This document shows positions 1-6,939 of a stretch of DNA of 10,809 bases, piece after piece. Origin of the DNA: an uncultured Treponema sp. (GTDB lineage Bacteria > Spirochaetota > Spirochaetia > Treponematales > Treponemataceae). The stretch covers positions 1 through 10,809 of the forward strand of contig CAMVJE010000050.1 of the NCBI GenBank assembly GCA_947167745.1. Reading direction: 5' to 3'. Positions within the stretch are counted from its first letter, which is position 1; every line of letters begins with the position of its first letter. The notes under the pieces are model-generated. The model did no database searches. It was not told where the DNA came from and saw only the letters and a list, made by a program, of their open reading frames with translations. A program made the position numbers and the translations under genes.

Positions 1-716
1 GAAAACTCGAACCTAAAAAAGTCGAAAAACCTAAGACTGTAACATTCGCTTCAAAAGACGGTCTTCCAGTAACAGCCGATTTGTACATGGCTTACAGCAG
101 CGACGCACCTCTTATTCTTCTCTGCCACCGTGCAAACTGGTCTCGCGGAGAATATCTTGAAATCGCTCCAAAATTGAATCTCATGGGATTCAACGCTATC
201 GCTATCGACCAGCGCTCTGGAAAAACTAAAAATGATGTAAACAATGCTACAAAAAAAGCAGCTGAAGAAGCTGGAAAAGGCACAACATATCTTGATGCAG
301 TTCAGGATATTCAGTCTGCAATTGAATACGCTTCAAAACTCTCAAATAAAAAGCTTATTCTCTGGGGTTCTTCATATTCTTCAAGCCTTGGATTTACACT
401 GGTAAAATCTAACTCTGACAAAATCGCCGCTTACCTTGCATTCTCTCCTGGAGAATATTTTGTTGACCTTGGTAAAGCTGCAGACTGGATTGCAACAGAG
501 GCAAAAGATGTAAAGGTTCCTGTTTTTGTAACAAGCCGCCCGTCAGAGCAGAAAGACGCATAGCCGATTTTTGATGCAATCGAGAACAAAGACAAGGTAT
601 ACTTTGTTCCGACTACAGACAGCAAACACGGTTCACAGGCTCTTTATGAAGCAACTGAAGGTAATGAAGCAAGCTGGAAAGCTGTAGAAAGCTTCTTGGG
701 AAGATTCAACAAATAA
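1..716 (+). pseudogene. Alpha/beta hydrolase-fold protein, 5'-partial, interrupted by an in-frame TAG
   Basis: The frame is open from base 3 at the left edge, so the true start lies outside the window. The visible start reads KLEPKKVEKPKTVTFASKDG, then a core typical of alpha/beta hydrolases. There is a nucleophile elbow, WGSSYSS (Gly-x-Ser-x-Ser; probable nucleophile Ser codon 372-374), after the strand KLILW, and an early strand LILLCHR that usually carries the oxyanion region. A TAG at 561-563 follows EQKDA. The same frame then continues without a shift for 50 codons (PIFDAIENKDKVYFVP to FLGRFNK) to TAA at 714-716. That tail holds SKHGS, whose His (627-629) sits where the catalytic His is expected. 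The stop therefore splits the catalytic residues, and the short product should be inactive unless the stop is read through. Substrate is unknown; an esterase or dienelactone-hydrolase-like role is the broad guess. A sequencing error, for example CAG read as TAG, is possible. Confidence 0.75.
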
Positions 717-739
717 AAATAAACAAGAAATAAAATTCC

Positions 740-790
740 ACTGCGGTCAGGCTGTTTCAAGCAGAACCTCCTTTCCTGGCCGCAGTTTTT
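740..790 (+). terminator. Intrinsic terminator after the hydrolase gene
   Basis: The left arm ACTGCGGTCAGG (740-751) pairs with the right arm CCTGGCCGCAGT (775-786). Eleven pairs are Watson-Crick and one is G-U. The 23-base loop contains a small inner GCT/AGC pairing. The right arm runs straight into TTTTT (786-790). It lies 24 bases after the TAA of the hydrolase frame and ends transcription before the AraC-type gene. Confidence 0.85.
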
Positions 791-791
791 A

Positions 792-814
792 TGTTTTAAT
801 ATAGGCAGGAGAGG
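792..814 (+). promoter_or_regulatory. Possible extended -10 box and Shine-Dalgarno for the AraC-type gene
   Basis: TGTTTTAAT (792-800) resembles an extended -10 element (TGn followed by TTTAAT). AGGAGAGG (807-814) is a strong Shine-Dalgarno sequence just ahead of the ATG at 817. If this -10 is used, RNA would begin near 807, on the Shine-Dalgarno itself. No -35 box is recognisable; the expected place falls inside the terminator's right arm. The 12-mer at 791-802 differs by one base from the -10 region of the next gene (1725-1736). The Shine-Dalgarno is sure; the promoter is tentative. Confidence 0.45.
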
Positions 815-816
815 TT

Positions 817-1713
817 ATGGAATATTCAACCACAGCACTACATTCTGCAAAAGAAAGAATAGAACCTATTTTTGTCACTGAAGAAATTTCTGGAAACGAA
901 ATTGATGAAAATGTAAGCGACAGATTCAGGATAATTCTATTTACGGACGGAAAGTTTTCCGCTGAAATAAATGATTTTCCCGTACAAATAATTTCCCCGA
1001 CAGTATTGAGTCTTAATGAAAAAGACAGAATTAAAATTGATAATACAGGGCAGTCATCCATAAAAGGCAGAATTTTTCTGTTCAATCCAAAATTTCTGAA
1101 CAAAAAACTGAACTTTGAAAATATCCGGATAAGAGGCGCTGAAGCCGAAAGCGAAGTCATCGAAAACCGAATGATTCTGAAACCTTTTATCAACAGCAAA
1201 GAATTAAACTATTTTCGTTACATCAATCCTGAGGACAGTGCGCGCATAAGTGATTTAATGGAAAAAGCTCATTTTCAACTTACAGAGCAGGATTCAGGCT
1301 GGTGGCCTTGTAAAACACGTTCATTTCTGACAGAAATCTTGTTTTTTGCAGCCCAAATTTTTGAACTCAAGCAGAACGAAAATAAAGAAGTGACTTCGTT
1401 TGCCGTAAGCGCGGCACTCAAACCAATATTAGATTATATTGCGCGCTCTTATGACAAAAAAATCACTTTGGATGCTCTTTCAGCCGAATTCGGAACAAAT
1501 AGAACTGACCTCAACAAACTTTTCAAAAAAGAAACTGGCATGACGGCAATTCAGTATGTAATCGATCTCCGTCTGAGAATTGCCCGTTCGCTTTTAAAAG
1601 ACACTGACCTCCCTGTGGAGCGGATTGCCGAGCAGACAGGTTTTTCTGATTCAACACATTTGGAACGTCTTTTCAAACAAAAATACCAGATGGCGCCTGG
1701 AGAAGTAAGATAA
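817..1713 (+). CDS. AraC-family transcriptional regulator
   Basis: A cytoplasmic DNA-binding regulator of 298 residues, the usual size for this family. The C-terminal third is a typical AraC/XylS double helix-turn-helix. The first HTH is around residues 216-238 (ITLDALSAEFGTNRTDLNKL) and the second around 266-290, with the signature core IAEQTGFSDSTHLERLFKQK followed by the usual Pro-Gly turn (MAPGEVR). Residues 1 to about 110 are beta-rich (for example FRIILFTDGKFSAEIND) and probably form a cupin-like effector-sensing domain; about 110-210 are mostly helical. The ATG has AGGAGAGG just upstream. The gene lies between a terminator and a promoter, so it is probably transcribed alone. Its ligand and targets cannot be read from the sequence; the broken hydrolase upstream and the deaminase downstream are only positional candidates. 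Confidence 0.9.
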   Translation: MEYSTTALHSAKERIEPIFVTEEISGNEIDENVSDRFRIILFTDGKFSAEINDFPVQIISPTVLSLNEKDRIKIDNTGQSSIKGRIFLFNPKFLNKKLNFENIRIRGAEAESEVIENRMILKPFINSKELNYFRYINPEDSARISDLMEKAHFQLTEQDSGWWPCKTRSFLTEILFFAAQIFELKQNENKEVTSFAVSAALKPILDYIARSYDKKITLDALSAEFGTNRTDLNKLFKKETGMTAIQYVIDLRLRIARSLLKDTDLPVERIAEQTGFSDSTHLERLFKQKYQMAPGEVR

Positions 1714-1725
1714 TTTCCATAAATA

Positions 1726-1734
1726 TGTTATAAT
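1726..1734 (+). promoter_or_regulatory. Extended -10 promoter immediately before the deaminase ATG
   Basis: TGTTATAAT (1726-1734) is a perfect extended -10 element: TGn plus the consensus TATAAT. Only six bases (ATCAGC) separate it from the ATG at 1741, so transcription should start at or within a base or two of the start codon. No purine-rich ribosome-binding site is present, and no -35 box stands out, as is common for extended -10 promoters. This points to a leaderless mRNA. Confidence 0.6.
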
Positions 1735-1740
1735 ATCAGC

Positions 1741-2193
1741 ATGAATTACATGGATGAAGCCTTAAAAGAGGCATACGAAGGAATCAACAATAATCACGGC
1801 GGTCCGTTCGGATCAGTTATCGTAAAAGATGGAAAAATCATCGGGCGAGGACACAATCAGGTTTTGAGCAAGCATGACCCCACCTGCCACGGAGAAATGG
1901 AAGCAATCCGGGATGCCTGCAACAATCTGCAGAATCACGATTTATCAGGCTGCGAACTCTACACAACTGCTGAACCATGCCCGATGTGTCTGGGAGCGAT
2001 TCTCTGGGCCAACATAAAAAAAGTCTTTTATGGCTGCCGTATAAGCGACACGGATAAAATCGGATTCCGTGATGACAAATTCTACAAAAACTTTGAGAAC
2101 AAGGGCGGAGAATGTTCAACCGAAGAGTTCGAACGAGAAAAATGTCTGACTCTGTTCAATACTTACGCAAAAATGAACGCCCAGCGCTACTAA
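1741..2193 (+). CDS. Zinc-dependent nucleobase/nucleoside deaminase, guanine deaminase-like
   Basis: A 150-residue member of the cytidine/deoxycytidylate deaminase fold. The catalytic zinc motif is complete: His50-Gly-Glu52 (CHGEMEAI; Glu52 is the proton shuttle) and Pro-Cys80-Pro-Met-Cys83. The flanks GGPFGSVIVKDGKIIG, NDP-like HDPT, LSGCELYTTAEPCPMCLGAI and the late IGFRDDKFY match the bacterial GuaD type (about 156 residues) better than the tRNA-adenosine deaminase TadA. GuaD converts guanine to xanthine with release of ammonia, in purine salvage and breakdown. The residue between His and Glu is Gly where Ala is commoner; Gly is allowed in the family signature. The ATG at 1741 is chosen because it keeps the first helix and follows the -10 box at leaderless spacing; a second ATG at 1750 is possible. 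TadA or another nucleoside deaminase remains an alternative. Confidence 0.85.
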   Translation: MNYMDEALKEAYEGINNNHGGPFGSVIVKDGKIIGRGHNQVLSKHDPTCHGEMEAIRDACNNLQNHDLSGCELYTTAEPCPMCLGAILWANIKKVFYGCRISDTDKIGFRDDKFYKNFENKGGECSTEEFEREKCLTLFNTYAKMNAQRY

Positions 2194-2252
2194 TAATCAG
2201 TAAGTCATTTTTAAAGCCATAAAAATTTCTCTAGTCCGAAAAGTACAAGCTG

Positions 2253-2261
2253 TGCTATACT
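2253..2261 (+). promoter_or_regulatory. Extended -10 promoter just before the dihydroorotase gene
   Basis: TGCTATACT (2253-2261) is an extended -10 element (TGn plus TATACT, five of six consensus bases). Ten bases separate it from the ATG at 2272, so the predicted RNA start is near 2268 with a leader of about four bases. There is no Shine-Dalgarno sequence, no clear -35 box, and no room for a pyrimidine-type attenuator or PyrR site in the leader. The gap from 2194 also holds an AT-only inverted repeat (2207-2226) without a convincing role. Confidence 0.55.
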
Positions 2262-2271
2262 GTAAATAATT

Positions 2272-3702
2272 ATGGAAAACTTTTCTTCAATTCTGATTAT
2301 TTACAACGCACGACTGGTAGATTCAAAAATAGACAGTCCAGGCACAGTCACCGTGGCAAATGGCAAAATCCTAGGAATAACCTTAGGAGAATGCAAAAAC
2401 GCAAAAAAAGCACTTCTTCTGGCACAGGCTTTTCTTTCAGGAAGTGAAGAGGATACAACTCCAGAATTTTATGACGCAAAAGGTCTGACCCTCATGCCTT
2501 CATTCATCGATATGCATGTTCATTTCCGCTATCCGGGGCAAACTCAAAAAGAAGACTTGGATTCTGGCCTTAAAGCGGCAGTTGCAGGCGGCTACGGAAC
2601 CGTAGTTCTCATGCCAAACACAAATCCTGTTATTTCAGACCCGCTCCTTGCAAAAAAGGTCATGGACGAGGCTAATTCCAAAAATCTTGCCAGAGTCTTT
2701 CAGACAGTCAGCATTACCAAGAATTTTGAAGGAAACGACACGAGCGCAATCGAAAAACTTAGCAGCAGTGAATTCCCTGTAATCACGGAAGATGGTCACG
2801 ATGTCGATTCAGCCGCTACCATGCTTGAGGGAATGAAAAAAGCTGGCGAAAAGAACATTATCGTCAGCTGTCATTGTGAAGATCCTTCTCTCGCTCAGGC
2901 AGCCCGCCCCTACCGCCAGCGTGCCCTGGGCTTTATGGAGCAATACGGAATTCCGGCCGGAAAAGTAAATGTTGAAACACCAGATGTTCCAAAAGCAATC
3001 AACTTTGAAATCGACGGAAATCTCACCAAGGCAAATTCTCTTTTGGCACTTGCGGAAGACATAGCCACAATCCGCAATATCGAAATCGCAAAAACCGCGG
3101 GCTGCCATGTTCATATCTGCCACTGTTCAACAAAAATCAGCATGGATGCAGTCCGTCGGGCCAAAGAAGAAATCGCCCTTGGAAATACAAATGACGGCTT
3201 TGACTGCACCGTGGAAGTCACTCCCCATCACCTCGGCTTGGTGGGAACAGACGCACCAAATATCCGCGCCCTGGTAAATCCTCCCCTGCGAAGCGAAGAT
3301 GACCGGCGCGCTCTTATCGAAGCCCTCCGAGACGGCACGGTTGACGCAATCGCCACAGACCATGCCCCCCACACTCAGGAAGACAAGGCAAAGGGAAGTC
3401 CGGGCTTTACCGGCATCGAAACCGCATTTGCCGTCTGCAATACGATTCTCGTCAAAAAAGAAGATTTTTCTCTCTCAAAACTTTCCAGCCTCATGAGCGA
3501 CAATCCGGCAAAACTCCTTAGAATCAAGGCAGGCCGCCTCGCCGTGGGCTACAATGCGGATTTAGTTCTCGTCAATCCCGATGAAAAATGGATTGTAAAC
3601 AGCGAGAATTTCGCCAGCAAGGGAAAGTCAACGCCGCTGGAAGGAAAGCAGCTCACAGGCAAAGTGCACGCAACCTTCTTCGGCGGAAAAAAAGTATTTT
3701 AG
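2272..3702 (+). CDS. pyrC: Dihydroorotase, class I
   Basis: Catalyses the reversible cyclisation of N-carbamoyl-aspartate to dihydroorotate, the third step of de novo pyrimidine synthesis, in the cytoplasm. The amidohydrolase metal site is complete: His82 and His84 in FIDMHVHFRYPG (Arg86 follows, a substrate contact in the family), Asp174 in ITEDGHD, His201 in SCHCED, His281/His284 in HVHICHCST, and the catalytic Asp363 in IATDHAPH. MPNTNPV (114-120) and NPPLR (336-340) are further class I signatures. At 476 residues it is about 40-50 longer than usual. Extra residues lie around 41-67 in the N-terminal beta-sandwich and around 215-260 in the barrel. The only ATG near the front is at 2272. It ends in TAG, 57 bases before fbp, and may be co-transcribed with it. 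The complete set of ligands makes a pseudo-enzyme unlikely. Confidence 0.93.
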   Translation: MENFSSILIIYNARLVDSKIDSPGTVTVANGKILGITLGECKNAKKALLLAQAFLSGSEEDTTPEFYDAKGLTLMPSFIDMHVHFRYPGQTQKEDLDSGLKAAVAGGYGTVVLMPNTNPVISDPLLAKKVMDEANSKNLARVFQTVSITKNFEGNDTSAIEKLSSSEFPVITEDGHDVDSAATMLEGMKKAGEKNIIVSCHCEDPSLAQAARPYRQRALGFMEQYGIPAGKVNVETPDVPKAINFEIDGNLTKANSLLALAEDIATIRNIEIAKTAGCHVHICHCSTKISMDAVRRAKEEIALGNTNDGFDCTVEVTPHHLGLVGTDAPNIRALVNPPLRSEDDRRALIEALRDGTVDAIATDHAPHTQEDKAKGSPGFTGIETAFAVCNTILVKKEDFSLSKLSSLMSDNPAKLLRIKAGRLAVGYNADLVLVNPDEKWIVNSENFASKGKSTPLEGKQLTGKVHATFFGGKKVF

Positions 3703-3759
3703 ATTATTGGACTTGCCTGATAATGACATCGGGAAAGGCCTGTCTCACTCGGAGTTTTT

Positions 3760-5655
3760 ATGTACAACGAAAAATTTTTGCGCGTTCTTGCCCGGCAATA
3801 TCCCACGGAGCGCGCCGTCATCTCGGAAATCGTCAATTTGCAGGCAATTCTCTCCCTGCCCAAAGGCACGGAGCACTTTTTGACCGACATTCACGGCGAA
3901 TTCCAGCAATTTTCTCATGTTCTGCGTAACGGCTCCGGCTCAATCAAAACCAAAATCGAAGAGGTCTTCGGAAACACCGAAACTGCCTCAACCAAACGCG
4001 CCCTTGCAACCCTTATCTACTATCCCAAAGAAAAACTTGAAATAGTACGGCAAAGCGAAAAAGGCGAAGATTTAAATGACTGGTACACAGTCACCCTGCA
4101 CCGCCTCGTTGCCATGCTCCGCCGGGTTTCATCAAAATATACTCGCGCAAAAGTGCGAAAAATCATGCCCGAAGATTTTGCCTATGTCATCGAAGAGCTG
4201 ATTACCGAAAAGGAAGAACTTAGCGACAAACAGGCCTACTACAATCAGATTTTGCAGACCGTCATCAGAATCGGGGCGGCGGAAGCCCTCATCGAAGCTC
4301 TCTGCAACATGATTCAAACTCTGGTCATCGACCATTTGCACATAATCGGTGACATTTTTGACCGGGGACCGGGACCGCATCAGATTCTCGACAAACTCCT
4401 CCATTATCATTCCCTGGACATTCAGTGGGGAAACCACGATGTAGTCTGGATGGGTGCCGCCGCAGGAAGCAAAATCTGCATCGCCAATGTCGTCCGTCTC
4501 TGCGCCCGCTACAACAATCTCGATGTCCTTGAAGAAGGCTACGGAATCAACCTCACTCCTCTGGTCACTTTCTGCATGAAGGCCTACGGCCACATGGACA
4601 GGCAGGCAGTACACAAGGCAATCTCAATCATTCAGTTCAAGCTGGAAGACGCAATGATTCGGGAAAATCCTGAATTTGAAATGCAAAACCGCCTAATTCT
4701 CGACAAAATCAACTGGGAAAAGGGCACAATCACAATCGAAGGCAAGGAATGGAAACTGAATTCCACAAATCTTAAAGACGACTTCCCTACCCTCGACCGC
4801 AAAAACCCAAGCCAGCTCAGCGAAGACGAAGTTATGGTCATGAACCGGCTGGCCTATTCTTTCATGCACTGCGAAAAATTACAGAATCATGTCAAATTCC
4901 TCTATAAAAAAGGCAATTTGTACAAGGTTTTCAACGGAAATTTGCTATACCACGGCTGTATGCCCCTGGATTCAGAAGGCAAATTCCTCAAAGTCAGGCT
5001 TTTCGGCAAGGAATTTTCAGGCAAGGCTCTCTACGACGAGCTTGAAGTCTGGGCGCGCAAAGGCTATTTCTCAAAGCCGGGCACCAAAGAAAAGCAAAAA
5101 GGCGAAAGCATTCTCTGGTACTTGTGGACAGGCCCAAAATCCCCGCTTTTCGGAAAGGACAAAATGGCCTGCTTTGAAAACATGTTCATCGATGACAAGG
5201 CAGCAAGTAAAGAACACAAAAATCATTACTACGATGAAGTTGAAGATTTGGCCACAGTCGAAGGAATCCTCACGGAATTCGGGCTGGACCCAAAAACAGC
5301 CCACATCATAAACGGCCATGTTCCTCAGGAAGTCAAAAAAGGCGATTCCCCCATTAAATGCGGCGGAAAACTTTTGATTATCGATGGCGGATTTGCGGCA
5401 GCTTATCACGAAAAGACAGGTATCGCAGGCTACACTTTAGTCTGTAATTCTTATGGTCTTCGCCTTGTTGTTCACGAAAAATTCACCAGCTGTGACCAGA
5501 TGATTGCCACGGACAGCGACATCGTAAGCGACACAATCACAGTCGAAAAATTCCCCAGTCGCCATTATGTCGCCGACACAGACCGGGGAATTGAAATAAA
5601 AGAACAGATTGCTGAGCTGGAAGACCTTCTTGAAATGTACCGACGTGGCCACTAA
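3760..5655 (+). CDS. fbp: Fructose-1,6-bisphosphatase, class III
   Basis: Hydrolyses fructose 1,6-bisphosphate to fructose 6-phosphate, the committed step of gluconeogenesis. At 631 residues it fits the class III type of Firmicutes and some spirochaetes (about 640-670) and is unrelated to the 330-residue class I enzyme of E. coli. The metallophosphoesterase core is intact: Asp43-x-His45 in LTDIHGEFQQ, Asp198 and Asp201 in GDIFDRGPGP, Asn225-His226 in WGNHDVVWMG, and late His ligands near LLYHGC (His399) and INGHVP (His520). GGKLLIIDGGFAAAYHEKTG (535-554) is a characteristic C-terminal block. GGAG (3751-3754) lies five bases before the ATG. GATAAT (3719-3724) in the 57-base gap could be a weak promoter, so expression may be with pyrC or separate. 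No truncation or missing ligand is seen. The stop lies three bases from the stop of the convergent gene. Confidence 0.95.
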   Translation: MYNEKFLRVLARQYPTERAVISEIVNLQAILSLPKGTEHFLTDIHGEFQQFSHVLRNGSGSIKTKIEEVFGNTETASTKRALATLIYYPKEKLEIVRQSEKGEDLNDWYTVTLHRLVAMLRRVSSKYTRAKVRKIMPEDFAYVIEELITEKEELSDKQAYYNQILQTVIRIGAAEALIEALCNMIQTLVIDHLHIIGDIFDRGPGPHQILDKLLHYHSLDIQWGNHDVVWMGAAAGSKICIANVVRLCARYNNLDVLEEGYGINLTPLVTFCMKAYGHMDRQAVHKAISIIQFKLEDAMIRENPEFEMQNRLILDKINWEKGTITIEGKEWKLNSTNLKDDFPTLDRKNPSQLSEDEVMVMNRLAYSFMHCEKLQNHVKFLYKKGNLYKVFNGNLLYHGCMPLDSEGKFLKVRLFGKEFSGKALYDELEVWARKGYFSKPGTKEKQKGESILWYLWTGPKSPLFGKDKMACFENMFIDDKAASKEHKNHYYDEVEDLATVEGILTEFGLDPKTAHIINGHVPQEVKKGDSPIKCGGKLLIIDGGFAAAYHEKTGIAGYTLVCNSYGLRLVVHEKFTSCDQMIATDSDIVSDTITVEKFPSRHYVADTDRGIEIKEQIAELEDLLEMYRRGH

Positions 5656-5658
5656 GAG

Positions 5659-6921
5659 CTAGAAGCCTAGCCGTACGCCAACAAATGCTCCGTAGCCGTC
5701 CCGTTTGAAGCTTGAAATCAATGTTGTTCCGCAAAGGCTTGCTTGTGTTACAATCTGCAGGACTCTGAAGTCAAAGCTGAAGCCAAAGCGTTGCTGGAAA
5801 ATCTGATTCTGGTATGCAGTTCCGACATTGAAGTTTATTATCTTCCAAAGTAAAGAAAGTCTTAAATCAAGAGCATACTCCGGATAGAATACCATACCTG
5901 ATGAATAGGGATTTCGCAAAGCAAATCCGATTTGTGGCTGAACCTTTAACCATTCTCCAAAGGGCATGTAAGTTGCATTGACGCCAAGACGAAGAGGACG
6001 GTATACCTTTAATTTGTCTTCGGAGTAAACAAAGTCATCGTGGCCATAATCTTTTCCATGAGATTCAGTATCGTTCAGATAACCAAGAATATTTGATTCG
6101 TAAGCATAGGCCCAGACTCTAGTACTCATTTTATAGTCCAGTGTTCCTGGAATAACAGGAATTCGAGTATAAAGCCCGGCATTTAATGATTCTAACCAGT
6201 TTCTTTCTATTTCAAAAGATAAATCAAATCCGCCCTTAGACAAAATATTCTTGTAGTCTAAATGAAGATTGTCATAAGATTTTCCGACTTCCATAAAATC
6301 ATGCATATTTATGGCTGTGTAAATATCAAGATTTGCTTCGGCCTCAGCCCGAATTGCACCGCTTGAATCAGTTGAAATTTTACTAGAGGCTGTTGTTTTT
6401 GGAACATAGACAATCGGAATACAATATACAGGAGTGATTTTTACAGCATAATCCTTGATGAGCGTTTGAAATGACAAGCCAATATTCGCAAAAATATCTG
6501 CATAACCGGTTACATCAACATTTTTTGTGCTACCTACCGCAAATCCTTCGCCAATAATTTCAAAAAGGTCTTTTGCTATAGTGAATTTAGACGAAGCTTC
6601 AAGTTCTGTGAATAAACTCATTCGGAAACGGCTGTTTACATTCAGGTTCATAAAAACCTTTTCTGTATTGTGAAGAGCAAATGAGAAGCCGTCGTCCGGA
6701 ATATCCTGTGCCAGCTGCTTTAAATCAATTACGATATTTTTTTTGAATATATCTTTTAATCCAAAATTGCTGTTTGCTGCGCTTACTTTTGTATCAACAC
6801 CAATTTCAAAATAACGACGCGGTTTTGAAAGCAGATCCCCGGAGAATTCAGTAGCAAAAGAAAGTGCGCTACAGGCAGAGAAGATAGAAACAAGAAGTGC
6901 TTTTCTAAAAATCTTTTTCAT
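5659..6921 (-). CDS. Predicted outer-membrane beta-barrel protein, family unknown
   Basis: A 420-residue exported protein. The N-terminus MKKIFRKALLVSIFSACSAL then SFA is a signal peptide, with likely cleavage after Ala23. The body has many alternating, aromatic-rich stretches such as GLYTRIPVIPG, KMSTRVWAYAYES, LRLGVNATYMPFGEWLKVQP and ALDLRLSLLWKIINFNVGTA. The C-terminus GAFVGVRLGF ends in Phe, as expected of the beta-signal recognised by the Bam machinery. Together these indicate an outer-membrane barrel, probably of 12 or more strands (estimate). Function is not recognisable. The ATG at 6921 is chosen over an upstream TTG (6951) because it starts the signal peptide and has a strong Shine-Dalgarno sequence. 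The gene follows the lipoprotein gene by 17 bases and is surely co-transcribed with it. Cys17 in FSAC could serve as a relaxed spirochaetal lipobox, so lipidation is a less likely alternative. Confidence 0.8.
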   Translation of the reverse strand: MKKIFRKALLVSIFSACSALSFATEFSGDLLSKPRRYFEIGVDTKVSAANSNFGLKDIFKKNIVIDLKQLAQDIPDDGFSFALHNTEKVFMNLNVNSRFRMSLFTELEASSKFTIAKDLFEIIGEGFAVGSTKNVDVTGYADIFANIGLSFQTLIKDYAVKITPVYCIPIVYVPKTTASSKISTDSSGAIRAEAEANLDIYTAINMHDFMEVGKSYDNLHLDYKNILSKGGFDLSFEIERNWLESLNAGLYTRIPVIPGTLDYKMSTRVWAYAYESNILGYLNDTESHGKDYGHDDFVYSEDKLKVYRPLRLGVNATYMPFGEWLKVQPQIGFALRNPYSSGMVFYPEYALDLRLSLLWKIINFNVGTAYQNQIFQQRFGFSFDFRVLQIVTQASLCGTTLISSFKRDGYGAFVGVRLGF

Positions 6922-6927
6922 AATATG

Positions 6928-6939
6928 CCCCCTCTCTCC
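6928..6939 (-). promoter_or_regulatory. Shine-Dalgarno sequence overlapping the upstream stop codon
   Basis: On the minus strand GGAGAGAGGGGG starts with the last base of the lipoprotein gene's TAG stop (6941-6939) and ends six bases before the ATG at 6921. It fixes the start of the barrel gene and argues for translational coupling between the two genes. Confidence 0.75.

Noticed and set aside
81..83. TTG as start of the hydrolase
   Set aside because: The frame is open to base 3 and the residues before it (TFASKDGLPVTAD) look like a conserved hydrolase beta strand, so the start is beyond the left edge.
561..563. TAG as a recoded sense codon
   Set aside because: TAG is the genuine stop of pyrC and of both genes of the minus-strand operon, and only one internal TAG is seen.
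2207..2226. ATTTTTA/TAAAAAT inverted repeat as the deaminase terminator
   Set aside because: The stem is entirely A-T and is not followed by a clear T run; likely chance in AT-rich DNA.
4132..4614. 160-codon minus-strand open frame inside fbp
   Set aside because: It lies wholly within the conserved fbp sequence and has no ribosome-binding site; it is a shadow frame.
5658..5671. GCTAG/CTAGC palindrome as a bidirectional terminator
   Set aside because: The stem has only five pairs and no T run follows on either strand.
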